Of a stretch of 64,000 bases of DNA, positions 9,606-18,102 are shown piece by piece. This stretch comes from Silvanigrellales bacterium (lineage in GTDB: Bacteria; Bdellovibrionota_B; Oligoflexia; Silvanigrellales; Silvanigrellaceae), in contig JADCJN010000065.1 in NCBI GenBank assembly GCA_020247005.1, positions 1-64,000 of the forward strand, in the 5' to 3' direction. Position 1 is the stretch's first letter. Every line of letters starts with the position of its first letter. Under the pieces are notes generated by a model, which was given only the letters and a program-made list of their open reading frames with translations, searched no databases and was not told the origin of the DNA. Made by a program: the position numbers and the translations under genes.

Positions 9606-9666
9606 GGTACGCTTGACCTCGAGAATGGGGTACTGTACCTGAACCGAACCCCTAACCGTACCGGTA
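9606..9666. promoter_or_regulatory. Candidate MocR operator/promoter with repeated GGTAC elements
   Basis: Between the divergent small gene and the MocR-type gene lie GGTACG (9606-9611), the 11-base palindrome GGTACTGTACC (9629-9639) and ACCGTACCGGT (9655-9665). MocR/PdxR regulators bind short direct and inverted repeats next to their own genes, so this is a plausible autoregulatory site. TTGACC (9613-9618) with TACCTG (9636-9641) 17 bases further on could be the promoter, with the -10 region inside the palindrome. Confidence 0.4.
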
Positions 9667-9717
9667 AGATTTTCCTCGCGAAGCTCCTTTTTTCAAGCAT
9701 TTCAGGGCAAATCACCC

Positions 9718-11271
9718 ATGTCACTCCCCCGATCTTTCCAAATTGACCGCTCAAGCAACACACCGTTGACGCAACAAATCTTCGACCACTACCTCGAAGC
9801 GATTCGCGGAGGAGGCATCCTCTTCGGAACCAGGCTCCCCAGCATCCGCGACCTGGCGACGCACCTGAAGGTGAACAAAATTTCCATCATCGCGGCCTAT
9901 GAACGCCTAGTGGATGCGGGAGTTGCTGTCTCGCGCCCCGGCAGTGGCTTCTATGTCAGCCACCGCGCGAATTCTTCTCACCAGCGCGCTTCAACACCCT
10001 CGCAAAGCGCAGCCCGCCAAGCCGCCGCCTCGGGAAGTGGAACGAACACGTTCCGCTCCTTCGAGACGCCCAGCGCCCCTGCGGAAAGCCCTCTTGCGCG
10101 TATTCCGCGTTTGCTGATGTCGACTTGGCATCCCCCTTCAAACCTCGTTGCTCTTGGCTCGAGCCATGTTCCTGTCGAACGCACACTGCTTGACGAATTG
10201 CGCAGTGTTGCTCGCCACGTCCTTCTCGACTCCGAAAAAGTCAATTTGGCCTACGAACACCCACAAGGAAACGCTGAGCTGCGGGAGCGGCTTGCGGCCG
10301 ACCTTGAACTCAAGGGCATCCCCGTGCCGAGCGCCGATCAAGTCGTGATCACTTCAGGAGCGATGCAAGCATTGAACCTCGCTCTCGACGTGCTCGCCCA
10401 GCCGGGCGACACGGTTGCCATCGAAATGCCCGCCTTCACACTTTTGTTTCCCATGCTGGCGCAGCGTCGCCTTCGTCTCGCGGAAATGCCACGCGGCTTT
10501 GAAGGGTTCTCCATTTCACCTGAAACCGAGCACGCTATTAAGCGAGAAAAGCCCAAAGTCATTATCGTCTCGCCGAATTTTCACAACCCTCTTGGTGGCA
10601 CCTTGTCTCCCCACCAAAGGCATGAGGTGGTCCGCCTCGCCACAGAAACAGGTGCCACCGTTATTGAATTCGACGTCTTTAACGGACTTCATTTCGGCGA
10701 TCTTATGCTGCCACCTCTTTCTTCACTCGACGCACTGCAGCGCACCCTTTACGTGTCCAGCTTTTCCAAGACGCTCTCGCCGGGCCTGCGCTTGGGTTAT
10801 GCCTGTGGCGCACCCGCCTTGATCTCCAAAATGGTGAGCCGGAAGGCCCTGTTCGATATCTCCACGTCGAGCCTCGATCAGGCCCTTCTTTGCGAATTCA
10901 TGACACGAGGGCATCTGCGCAAGCACTTGGGTCGTGTCAAAGAACTTTATCGATCTCGCCGAGACACCCTCACAGCGATGTTGCGCAAACTCGCACCACA
11001 AGGTTCAACCTGGACGACACCCGAAGGGGGTTTGTTTCTTTGGTTTGAGTTCCCACCAGGAACGTCACCCATGGATATTGAAGCTGTGTGTTTGGAACGT
11101 GGTGTGGCCATCGCTCCAGGCTCCATGTTTTTTCCTGCCGGCCGCGAAAGCCAAGGGATGCGCCTCAATTTCGCCGCTCTGGAGGCCGTGCACACCTATA
11201 AGGCTCTGGAAACGGTTTTTGCCCTCTGGCGAGCGGCCGGATCTCGCCGTTGGGCAGGAGCGACACCGTGA
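9718..11271 (+). CDS. MocR/PdxR-type transcriptional regulator with aminotransferase domain
   Basis: The 517-residue protein is a fusion of a GntR winged helix (residues about 8-80: LTQQIFDHYLEAIRGG, RLPSIRDLATHLKVNK, SGFYVS) and a fold-type I aminotransferase-like domain (about 130-505). The pyridoxal-phosphate lysine is Lys351 in SSFSKTLSPGLRLGY, and the SPNFHNPLGGTLS and FDVFNG blocks of the fold are present. Such MocR-family regulators use the aminotransferase domain to sense pyridoxal phosphate or an amino compound. The target is unknown. A Ser/Ala-rich linker joins the domains. hemW overlaps its stop codon, so the two are co-transcribed; a set of GGTAC repeats upstream may be its operator. 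Confidence 0.9.
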   Translation: MSLPRSFQIDRSSNTPLTQQIFDHYLEAIRGGGILFGTRLPSIRDLATHLKVNKISIIAAYERLVDAGVAVSRPGSGFYVSHRANSSHQRASTPSQSAARQAAASGSGTNTFRSFETPSAPAESPLARIPRLLMSTWHPPSNLVALGSSHVPVERTLLDELRSVARHVLLDSEKVNLAYEHPQGNAELRERLAADLELKGIPVPSADQVVITSGAMQALNLALDVLAQPGDTVAIEMPAFTLLFPMLAQRRLRLAEMPRGFEGFSISPETEHAIKREKPKVIIVSPNFHNPLGGTLSPHQRHEVVRLATETGATVIEFDVFNGLHFGDLMLPPLSSLDALQRTLYVSSFSKTLSPGLRLGYACGAPALISKMVSRKALFDISTSSLDQALLCEFMTRGHLRKHLGRVKELYRSRRDTLTAMLRKLAPQGSTWTTPEGGLFLWFEFPPGTSPMDIEAVCLERGVAIAPGSMFFPAGRESQGMRLNFAALEAVHTYKALETVFALWRAAGSRRWAGATP

Positions 11272-12548
11272 CCGTGACCATGGCCTCCGAGCGTCCCCTC
11301 CCCCCCCAATTGCCTCGCACGGGCATTTATCTTCACGTCCCTTTTTGCCCCCATATTTGTCCCTATTGCGATTTCGTCAAAACGAGCCGCTTTCAAGCGA
11401 AAGGGGTGACCGCTCTTCTTGAAGATGCACGCAAAACCTTCGCCTCGCTCGCGCCTCACTATGTCGCCTGGGCAAAAACCCAGGCGCCTTTGAGCTCGGA
11501 AAGCCTGCCTGCTGTCACACTTTACTTTGGAGGAGGCACCCCGGGCCTTCTCGACGCACGGCACTACGAAAATCTCGTGTGTGATGTTCGGTCGCAATTC
11601 AACGTAGAAGAATTCACTCTCGAAACGAATCCGTACACGAACCGGGATTCTCGGTTTGAAGGATACGCTCGCCTTGGGGTGGACCGCATCACTCTGGGGG
11701 CACAAAGCCTCGACAATACGACACTCGCATTTCTGGGCCGCAAACACACAGCCCTCGACGTCCTGAGGTCTCTAGAGCAAGCGCGCGCGGCGGGCATAAA
11801 GCAAGCCCAAGTCGACCTCATTTACGGACTCGTGGCAGGTGTCCGCAAGCGCTCCCTCACAGACGAAATTCGCTCGCTCGCAGCCGCCGGCGCAACGGGC
11901 ATCTCCGCTTATGCCCTGGCTGTGGAAAGCCGCACTTCCTTCGGGCAAGAAGCGGCTCGCGGGGTCCGCAAAGCAGACGACGACGCCGCAGCCACCGAGT
12001 ACGCCGAACTGTTGGACGCCTGCGAGGAGTGTGGTTTTCTTCAAGTCGAAACTTCAAATTTTTCTCGATTTCCGTCGTTGCACAACAATATTTACTGGTA
12101 CGGACTCCCGTACATGGGGCTTGGCACCGGGGCTCATGGCCTTATGCCACCCCACACGGGCGCTCCTTTCGGCACTCGTTACCGCGTGGGCTCGGTGCCC
12201 AAGACCCTCGCTCCAGGCGACGACGACCTTCCGTTTCACGACGCGGCTCAAGCCGTACCCTTGTTTGCACTCGAAAAAGAACCGGTGCGCACGGCGTCCG
12301 ACTTTCTCACCGAAATGATTTTCACACTTCTCCGCACTCCCACCGGACTCCCGCTCGCTTGGCTTGAGGCGTCGGGAGCACCCGGTGCGCGGCAACGCCT
12401 CCTACGCGACGGGCGCGTTGCGCGCGGTATTGCGGAAGGGCTGCTGCGACTCGAAAACAACACCCTTCACGTGGCACCTCACGAAAAAGTGCGAGGGGAT
12501 TCTTGGTGTGCCGTGATTGCAACTCTGTGCCTTTCGACTCCATCTTAG
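11268..12548 (+). CDS. hemW: HemW-like radical SAM protein
   Basis: The 426-residue protein is a radical S-adenosylmethionine enzyme with the cluster motif CPHICPYCDF (Cx3Cx2C). The residue after the last two cysteines is Phe, as in HemW, and not the extra Cys of true HemN coproporphyrinogen oxidase. Other family blocks are GIYLHVPFCP, YFGGGTPGLL, ETNP, GVDRITLGAQSLD, and the HemN C-terminal domain. HemW proteins bind haem and are thought to insert it into target proteins. The GTG at 11268 is chosen: AGGAG lies 7 bases upstream and the codon overlaps the regulator's stop (GTGA); an ATG at 11280 is a second option. Confidence 0.9.
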   Translation: MTVTMASERPLPPQLPRTGIYLHVPFCPHICPYCDFVKTSRFQAKGVTALLEDARKTFASLAPHYVAWAKTQAPLSSESLPAVTLYFGGGTPGLLDARHYENLVCDVRSQFNVEEFTLETNPYTNRDSRFEGYARLGVDRITLGAQSLDNTTLAFLGRKHTALDVLRSLEQARAAGIKQAQVDLIYGLVAGVRKRSLTDEIRSLAAAGATGISAYALAVESRTSFGQEAARGVRKADDDAAATEYAELLDACEECGFLQVETSNFSRFPSLHNNIYWYGLPYMGLGTGAHGLMPPHTGAPFGTRYRVGSVPKTLAPGDDDLPFHDAAQAVPLFALEKEPVRTASDFLTEMIFTLLRTPTGLPLAWLEASGAPGARQRLLRDGRVARGIAEGLLRLENNTLHVAPHEKVRGDSWCAVIATLCLSTPS

Positions 12549-12568
12549 GATGCCGGACTCGGCTCGCG

Positions 12569-12591
12569 CCCCCCCAAAAAAAAGGGGGGGG
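12569..12591. terminator. C7-A8-G8 homopolymer hairpin between convergent genes
   Basis: Three homopolymer tracts follow each other: seven C (12569-12575), eight A (12576-12583), eight G (12584-12591). They can fold into a 7-bp G/C stem with an A8 loop. The element lies between the ends of hemW and the convergent GT39 gene, where a bidirectional terminator would be expected. There is no T tract, so it is not a classical intrinsic terminator. Confidence 0.45.
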
Positions 12592-12609
12592 TGGGGAAGG
12601 TGGCAACCC

Positions 12610-14142
12610 TTATTTCAAGACTCGGGTCACCACGCATGCCGCCCCATTGAGTAGCTCGCCTTGTAACGTTATAGAGGGAGTGCAGGTCATCAGCAGTGGA
12701 CGGCGTTTCACATCCTCAATATGTGGTGCGTCCTTGTTCTCTGTGGAAAGCGCCTCGAGCTTCACCCCGCGCCGAGCCCAACTGAGGTAAGCATATTCGT
12801 CTTGCCGAAGGGGCGTGAGCACTTTCACACTCTGTGCGTCTTTCAATTTTTGAGCATGGACTTGGAACCACGTCCGTGTCGACGCGTCAGAGACTTTCGA
12901 AACCGTCAAAATCTGTCTTCCGAGCGCAAAGAGCGCGAGAGGAATCACAACGCCACACGTCCATCGAGGCCACAGTTTCCACGACTCCACCACGAATGTG
13001 ACCGTTGCAAGCGCGACAAACGGCAAGAGTGGCGCCATGTACCAAGGCAACTTGTGACGCATCAACATGAGCAGGAGCGCAGACGGCAGAAGCATGCACA
13101 CCGCCACGTACAAAGGCTCGCCGGGACGAAAGCGCCCCCGAAGACTCCCTCGGAAACGCGGGGAGGCAAGCAGAAGCGCAAGACCCAAAAAAAACAGATA
13201 ACCCCACGGGCTTGCAAGAACATCGAGCTGCCGAAAAAGATACCCTCCGTCGAAGCCTCCCGGAGCGCCGTCGACACCTCCCCGCACCCGCTGCAAAACG
13301 TCGTAGACAATCATGGTTCCAAGCTGGCTTCGAGCGCCGAACACGGTTTCCTGATGAACAAAGCCTTGCGTGGCCTGCGCGACAATCCACAAAAGCGGGC
13401 ATACGGCGGCGGCCATCAGAAACGACAACACACCACTCCATCTCGGCTGCCGCAAAGGTGAACCGTGTGGTTGCGGCCGTATGAACAACAGGCAGGCAAA
13501 GCCCGGCAGCACGAGTCCGATGGCAAAACCCTTTGCCAGAAACGCAAAACCCAGCGCAAACCCCGAGGCGACGAACAGGGCCTGAGCGCCGCGACCAAAA
13601 CGGGTCGGCTCGGGCTTCTTGGGATCTTGAAGCGCGTTCATCGCTTTTTGAAGAAGGAAGAGCGCAAGCATTACAAACGCAACAAACAGCGCGTCCATGT
13701 CGCCCGTTCTTCCCACATGATAACCCACCACACCCCGCATGGTGAGTGCACTGACAACTCCCAAAACAGCAGCTTCGCGAGAAAACCAGAGGCGCAACCA
13801 CCGGTACATGACAAACGCCGTCACGCAGGAGGCCACAGCGCTGGGCCATCGCACGGCCAGTTCACGGGCCCCAAAAATTTCATAGCCAGCGACAATGAGC
13901 CAAACCAGAAACTGTGGCTTTGCGTTCCATCGGTCTGGCTCGCCTGCAAAGGTGTAGTTGAAGAAGTCTTTCGACCACATCATTTCCCACGCATTCACGG
14001 CGTGCCGAGATTCGTCCCACTCGAACAAAGGAAGGCGCTCTATCCAGAGGAAGCAAAGGGCAAAGGTGAGAGCCGCTAGCAAGACAGCCGTCGGAAGCCT
14101 GGCAAAGCGCGGAAACACCCCGAAACGCAGCAGACGTTTCAA
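12610..14142 (-). CDS. GT39-family (ArnT/PMT-like) integral membrane glycosyltransferase
   Basis: The 510-residue polytopic protein has about ten or more hydrophobic helices. The first periplasmic loop holds LFEWDESRHAVNAWEMM, matching the catalytic DE motif of ArnT/PMT-type lipid-linked sugar transferases. The following PQFLVWLIVAGYEIFG...ELAVRWPSA pattern is also typical. It probably moves a sugar from an undecaprenyl or polyprenyl carrier to lipid A, a protein or a polysaccharide; the acceptor is unknown. The start (TTG at 14142) overlaps the stop of the MglA-like gene, suggesting translational coupling, though no good ribosome site is seen. It is the last gene of the long leftward cluster and ends near a homopolymer hairpin. 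Confidence 0.85.
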   Translation of the reverse strand: MKRLLRFGVFPRFARLPTAVLLAALTFALCFLWIERLPLFEWDESRHAVNAWEMMWSKDFFNYTFAGEPDRWNAKPQFLVWLIVAGYEIFGARELAVRWPSAVASCVTAFVMYRWLRLWFSREAAVLGVVSALTMRGVVGYHVGRTGDMDALFVAFVMLALFLLQKAMNALQDPKKPEPTRFGRGAQALFVASGFALGFAFLAKGFAIGLVLPGFACLLFIRPQPHGSPLRQPRWSGVLSFLMAAAVCPLLWIVAQATQGFVHQETVFGARSQLGTMIVYDVLQRVRGGVDGAPGGFDGGYLFRQLDVLASPWGYLFFLGLALLLASPRFRGSLRGRFRPGEPLYVAVCMLLPSALLLMLMRHKLPWYMAPLLPFVALATVTFVVESWKLWPRWTCGVVIPLALFALGRQILTVSKVSDASTRTWFQVHAQKLKDAQSVKVLTPLRQDEYAYLSWARRGVKLEALSTENKDAPHIEDVKRRPLLMTCTPSITLQGELLNGAACVVTRVLK

Positions 14143-14816
14143 GGGAGGGGTCGCTCATGAGGCCGAGTTTCAGCGAAGGTGCCTGGCATGCGCCTGCTCC
14201 CCACACCTTCCATGCTGGCGAGAATGGCGTCTGTTATGGCGTCAATGGTTTCAAGCACGCCGACGTCCTGCACAGCCACTGCTTCCACTCCACTGGACTG
14301 CGCGCGTTGAAACCGTGCTTTCAAAGCCCTGATGGGCAGGGCGTCGGAAGCGTCGCGGTGGTTGAACTGCGAGACCAAAGGAACATCTTCCAGGCGTCGA
14401 CCTTGCTGCAGCAACCATTGGTTCACCCGTTCCCACTGACGCTCGTTTTCAGGGAGCGCCAGCGACCGGCTGTCCACGATGAAGACTATGCCGTCAACCC
14501 CCATGAACAAGGTTTGATTCAGGGTCGCAAGACAATCGTGAGAAGGAAGCGTGTAAAGATGCACACGCAGCGGCTGGGAATGCGCACCACCTCGACTCGA
14601 CTCCCCGCCTCGGCTGACGTCTCCCAGGCTCAAAGGCAGGAAATCGAACACGCCATCGCTCTCTTCAAGTCCATGAAGGTCAAAGAGCCGAGAGGAGATC
14701 TCGGTGGACGTCTGCTTGTAGGCGCTCCGGAGATTCGTCGTCTTGCCGCATCCAGCAGACCCCACGTAGAGGACCTTCAGATTCAGCTCACCGGTGTATT
14801 CATTCAGGAACGCCAT
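14139..14816 (-). CDS. Divergent MglA-like small GTPase
   Basis: The 225-residue protein clearly resembles MglA, the Ras-like polarity GTPase of gliding and twitching bacteria: N-terminal AFLNEYTGELNLKVLYVG, Walker A GSAGCGKT (19-26), FDFLPLSLG, VHLYTLP and GVDGIVFIVDSRS. It departs from MglA at key sites. The PGQ of switch 2 is Pro-Ser-His (91-93), the guanine-specificity NKxD is Asn-His-Arg-Asp (152-155), and a Gly/Ser-rich insert (about 68-82) interrupts switch 1/2. GGAGG lies 6 bases before the ATG. It overlaps the 3' end of the isomerase gene by 17 bases and the GT39 start by 4. It may control pilus or surface-polymer placement, perhaps without normal hydrolysis. Confidence 0.85.
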   Translation of the reverse strand: MAFLNEYTGELNLKVLYVGSAGCGKTTNLRSAYKQTSTEISSRLFDLHGLEESDGVFDFLPLSLGDVSRGGESSRGGAHSQPLRVHLYTLPSHDCLATLNQTLFMGVDGIVFIVDSRSLALPENERQWERVNQWLLQQGRRLEDVPLVSQFNHRDASDALPIRALKARFQRAQSSGVEAVAVQDVGVLETIDAITDAILASMEGVGSRRMPGTFAETRPHERPLP

Positions 14817-15888
14817 CGAGAACCTCCGAAGCGAGTGCGAAGAATGCGACGCCACAGCGCCCCTCTTCGCCTGCTTGGAGCACGAAGGGAACACGGGCCG
14901 CAGTGGCCGGCACCAGCCCACTTTCCCCCATCCGGAGGGTTGTGGACCCAAAAGAAACTGTTCCCGCGTAACAGGAAACGAGCGAGAAGGCGTTGCCGAC
15001 CAAGGCATCGTACACGTGCGGGCCCGGCGAAGTGAAGACCCAAGTGGCGAAGGGATTCGTGGTGTCGCCCCGAAAAGGCGCGGTTTCGTTCGTCGCCCGA
15101 ACGAGTTGCCGAACGGCCTCTTCGCCACGAGGAAGCGCCCAGTCGATAGACCCAAAGGCTTCTTCGATGTGCAATTCCCTCGGGCGCCCCCCGTCTTCGG
15201 CACGGCAGAGTGCACCTTGCGCGTCGTAGGTGCGTCCCCAGTCGGAAAGCCGCCAGGTCTTCCCGCTCCGGCCAGGAAGCACATACTGAGGTTCCGCAAG
15301 GAACACTCCAGGGCCCACCGCATGAACAAGGCCAGGAGGAATGGCCACGAGGTCACCAACCGCCGGAACATAACGAAACAAAACGGTTTCGGGACGTCCT
15401 TGCGCAAGCGCCTCACGCACCGCGGCAGGTGTCACAGACTCGCGGAAGCCTAAATAAAGATGCCCTCCCGGCTCAACGGCCATGACAAGCCAGCTTTCAG
15501 GTTTCCCGCACTCGTGCGCCGCCAAGCACCGGTGCCCGTTGCGTGGATGCAATTGAACAGAGAGGACGTCGGAGGCGTGGAGCCACTTCAACAGAAGAGG
15601 GCAGTGGTTGCCGTAACGCGCCAAAACGCTCGCTCCCAAAAGAGACGCGCCGTGGGTTTCCAGGACGTCAGACAAGAGCCGATTTTCATGCGACGGCACC
15701 CGGGATGGAAATTGAGTGTCGGTAGAAACCTCCCAGCTTTCGCCGACCCGCTGAGGCAGGAGCTCACCCGGCAAACCGAGGCCACGCGCCTTCACCCGTG
15801 GAATGTGATGGCCGGCCCAGGGGGTGCGGGTCAAAGGGACAAAATTGAGAGCATCCATGACCAGCACATCAAACGACTTGGGCGCCAT
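14800..15888 (-). CDS. manA: Mannose-6-phosphate isomerase, type I (class ManA)
   Basis: The enzyme interconverts fructose-6-phosphate and mannose-6-phosphate, feeding GDP-mannose and surface sugars. The roughly 360-residue protein shows the zinc-site blocks of type I isomerases: LSVQLHPRNGH, CGKPESWLVM and VAIPPGLVHAVGPGVFLAEPQ, with the later cupin region GRTYD. Start choice is uncertain. ATG at 15888 has GGATGG 5 bases upstream; ATG at 15858 (MDALNF) fits homologous N-termini better; a TTG at 15912 is also open. It lies directly after aroQ in the same direction and overlaps the MglA-like gene. Confidence 0.88.
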   Translation of the reverse strand: MAPKSFDVLVMDALNFVPLTRTPWAGHHIPRVKARGLGLPGELLPQRVGESWEVSTDTQFPSRVPSHENRLLSDVLETHGASLLGASVLARYGNHCPLLLKWLHASDVLSVQLHPRNGHRCLAAHECGKPESWLVMAVEPGGHLYLGFRESVTPAAVREALAQGRPETVLFRYVPAVGDLVAIPPGLVHAVGPGVFLAEPQYVLPGRSGKTWRLSDWGRTYDAQGALCRAEDGGRPRELHIEEAFGSIDWALPRGEEAVRQLVRATNETAPFRGDTTNPFATWVFTSPGPHVYDALVGNAFSLVSCYAGTVSFGSTTLRMGESGLVPATAARVPFVLQAGEEGRCGVAFFALASEVLDGVPE

Positions 15889-15920
15889 GCAAACCATCCG
15901 CGAAAGGGCCAACAGAACTG

Positions 15921-16391
15921 TTAGGCGAGCCCATTGTGCGAAAGTAAAGCTTCCAAGGCAAGCGCATAGCCCTGCGCGCCGAGTCCGACAACGACCCCTT
16001 TGGCCACAGGAGAAAGATAGGAGTGATGACGAAAAGGCTCACGCGCGAAGACGTTCGACAAATGCACTTCGACAACGGAAATGCCGGCCTGAGCAAGAAT
16101 CTCGCACGCATCTCGCAAAGCGATGCTCGTATGCGTGTATGCACCCGGATTAAAAACAACCCCAAGAGTCTTCACTTTATGTTCTTCGTGATCGAGAAAA
16201 ACGCGCCCGAGAAAGGCAACGAGTTCTCCTTCCACGTCATGTTGAAAAGCGTCGAGGGTTGCACCGGTGCCAACAAGTCGGTTCCGCAAAAGAGTCTCGA
16301 CGTCCGCAAGGGTTGAGGTGCCATAGAGGTGCGGTTGCCTTCGGCCCAAAAGACCGAGGTTTGGGCCATTGAGCAAGACGAAACGGCTCAT
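15921..16391 (-). CDS. aroQ: 3-dehydroquinate dehydratase, type II
   Basis: The 156-residue type II dehydroquinase of the shikimate pathway turns 3-dehydroquinate into 3-dehydroshikimate. All hallmark blocks are present: LLNGPNLGLLGRRQPHLYG with the catalytic Tyr, FNPGAYTHTSIALRDA, VEVHLSNVFAREPFRHHSYL and the GVVVGLGAQGY end. Length is normal for the family, which forms dodecamers. The start overlaps the stop of the TPR gene (ATGA). The association of a shikimate gene with pilMNOPQ is also known from gamma-proteobacteria, where aroK-aroB follow pilQ; here aroQ fills that place. Confidence 0.96.
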   Translation of the reverse strand: MSRFVLLNGPNLGLLGRRQPHLYGTSTLADVETLLRNRLVGTGATLDAFQHDVEGELVAFLGRVFLDHEEHKVKTLGVVFNPGAYTHTSIALRDACEILAQAGISVVEVHLSNVFAREPFRHHSYLSPVAKGVVVGLGAQGYALALEALLSHNGLA

Positions 16392-17515
16392 GGAAGCGCT
16401 TCCAACCGCGTGAGAAGACGCTCAAGCTTACGAATTTTTTCTTCCTTCGTAACACCTTCCGCTGCGAGGCGCACCGCGCCCACACGCCCTCCCAACTGTG
16501 CCCGCGCTGCAGACTGCGCCGCATTCCGTTTTTTCAGAAGACTTTCGTCATCTGGAGCTTTCAGAAGTAATTTTTCATAAATTTCCAACGCTTTCAGAGG
16601 AAGACCTTGAGACTCGTAAATGCCAGCCAAGGTGGTGCTTTCCATTGGAGACGCATGGGGTCCTTCTTCGCCTCTGTCCGCACCGCCAGCGCTTGTGCCA
16701 AAATTTTCACCGGCAGCCCCGGGCCCATTCACCATGCGAAACCCGCGCAGAAGCAGGTATCGGTCGGAGTCTCCCCTCACGTTCGCAAGAGTGTCCCCCG
16801 CGTTGAAGGCCTCGGGAAGGAGAGTCTCATCGAGAGTCGAGAACGGATTGTTGCCATCAGCCCGAAGGGCAATCACTTCTCCACTTGAGAGAGGAAGCGG
16901 ATCAGCGCCCGAAGGGAGTTTCCAAGGGCTACTGGGCTCTTCGGCTTCTGGCAGGGTCGAGTGCGACAACGGAGACGAAACCGCAGGCGCATCGACAGAA
17001 GGAGACACATTCCAAAATCCGCGGATGCCTTGACGTTCCAAATCGGAAACGAGCCGGCTTCGCGCACGATTCCAATCGTCGAACGCCAGAGCCTCACGGG
17101 TCAGCCGTGTAAACTCATCATCCGGAGAAAGTTGCCGAAGAATGTTGAGCTTTTCGAGCGCCACCCCCTTTTCTTCGAAAAGGAGCGCAATGCGGAGGCG
17201 GAGTCTTTGGGCCATGAGATTGTCGGGACTCTTTGAGAGAACCACGTCAACTTCTCTTTGCGCCTCTTGCATAAGTCCCTTTTGAAAATAGTCTTTTGCA
17301 AGGGCTGCTCGCGCCGAGTGGTATTGCGGAAATTTCCTGAGGCCTTCCTCAAGAGTCACAATGCTCTCTTCAAGATAACCGCGTTTTCGAAGAAGCTCGG
17401 ATACGGAAACGAAAGCCGGACCCGTGGGGTTGGTTTCGAACCGCTTGATGATCTCTTTTTCCTGGGTGGTCAGACCCTGGAGTTCATTCCAAAGGGCTTT
17501 GTCGAACTTCGCCAC
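16388..17515 (-). CDS. TPR-repeat protein of the pilus/aroQ cluster
   Basis: The 375-residue protein has no signal peptide and is predicted cytoplasmic. Helical TPR-like repeats lie at about 30-140 (RKRGYLEESIVTLEEGLRKFP, YHSARAALAKDYFQKGLMQEAQREVD), followed by a Ser/Pro-rich disordered stretch (about 165-270). A last repeat near the C-terminus (ESQGLPLKALEIYEKLLLKAPDD) precedes a basic tail with a coiled-coil-like end (EKIRKLERLLTRLEAL). Such proteins are scaffolds; here it may serve pilus assembly or be unrelated. It follows the Ig-like lipoprotein by about 86 bases that contain a hairpin, and its stop overlaps the aroQ start. Confidence 0.8.
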   Translation of the reverse strand: MAKFDKALWNELQGLTTQEKEIIKRFETNPTGPAFVSVSELLRKRGYLEESIVTLEEGLRKFPQYHSARAALAKDYFQKGLMQEAQREVDVVLSKSPDNLMAQRLRLRIALLFEEKGVALEKLNILRQLSPDDEFTRLTREALAFDDWNRARSRLVSDLERQGIRGFWNVSPSVDAPAVSSPLSHSTLPEAEEPSSPWKLPSGADPLPLSSGEVIALRADGNNPFSTLDETLLPEAFNAGDTLANVRGDSDRYLLLRGFRMVNGPGAAGENFGTSAGGADRGEEGPHASPMESTTLAGIYESQGLPLKALEIYEKLLLKAPDDESLLKKRNAAQSAARAQLGGRVGAVRLAAEGVTKEEKIRKLERLLTRLEALP

Positions 17516-17539
17516 GCGGGGGTCTCCCTTCCCTGAGAG

Positions 17540-17568
17540 GCACGGGCCGGGCCGTGCGTATTATTTTT
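17540..17568 (+). terminator. Possible rightward hairpin terminator in the pilus cluster
   Basis: A 6-bp stem GCACGG/CCGTGC (17540-17545 and 17552-17557) with a 6-base loop is followed on the plus strand by GTATTATTTTT. Flanking genes read leftward, so it would stop antisense transcription, or on the minus strand act as a leader hairpin of the TPR gene. Weak evidence. Confidence 0.3.
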
Positions 17569-17601
17569 GGACGTGGGAAACGAAGTGTCAAGAATGATGA
17601 C

Positions 17602-18102
17602 TCACTTTAAGACAACGTTAGCGACTGTGACCTCAACCGCATTGCTGCTGAGTGGCCCACTGAGCGCCACAAACGTTCCCGCCACTACCTTATTCGAAGA
17701 AGGGCATGCCCACTTCAAAGTAAAGATAGCAACCCCACAGGCGTCAGTGTTGATGTCCGAGCCATCGAGCAAAACAGAAAGTCCTTTTCCGGCCCCCGAA
17801 AGTTGAGGGCGCACCACCAACCCCGCTTTGGCGGAACCAAGGCTGTCGGTAATGACACCCGAAATGGTGACAAAACCCTCCTCGGAAGAGCCATTGCAAC
17901 GCACTTCCACTTTGTCGGGCAGGAGCTCAAATTTCCAAGGTTTGCCATCGGTGTCGGTGCGGGCCGCAACGTATTTGGCGTCGTCAACGGCCTTGCAGCG
18001 GCCAATTTCGTCGGTTGCCGCGCTTCCGCAGCCACTGAGAAGTTGGAATGCGAGGGCACACGAAAATCCGAACACAATTGCACGCATTTTTTCAAATTTC
18101 AT
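17602..18102 (-). CDS. Lipoprotein overlapping pilQ; candidate secretin accessory
   Basis: The 166-residue protein starts at an ATG inside the end of pilQ; its ribosome site (GAGGAG) is formed by the last pilQ codons, 7 bases upstream. The N-terminus is a lipoprotein signal with lipobox LLSGC (Cys about 25), then GSAAT, so outer-membrane sorting is likely. The mature part is beta-rich with several Val/Ile/Gly stretches (VTISGVITDSLGSAKAGLVV) and four or more cysteines, resembling a bacterial Ig-like fold. I do not know a named family. The tight coupling to pilQ suggests a role in secretin localisation or stability, as pilotins have, but it is not of the TPR type of PilF/Tgl. Confidence 0.75.
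   Translation of the reverse strand: MKFEKMRAIVFGFSCALAFQLLSGCGSAATDEIGRCKAVDDAKYVAARTDTDGKPWKFELLPDKVEVRCNGSSEEGFVTISGVITDSLGSAKAGLVVRPQLSGAGKGLSVLLDGSDINTDACGVAIFTLKWACPSSNKVVAGTFVALSGPLSSNAVEVTVANVVLK

Noticed and set aside
14817-15416. 200-codon extension of the MglA-like protein
   Set aside because: It lies antisense-free but out of frame inside the isomerase gene; the ATG at 14816 has GGAGG and matches the MglA N-terminus.
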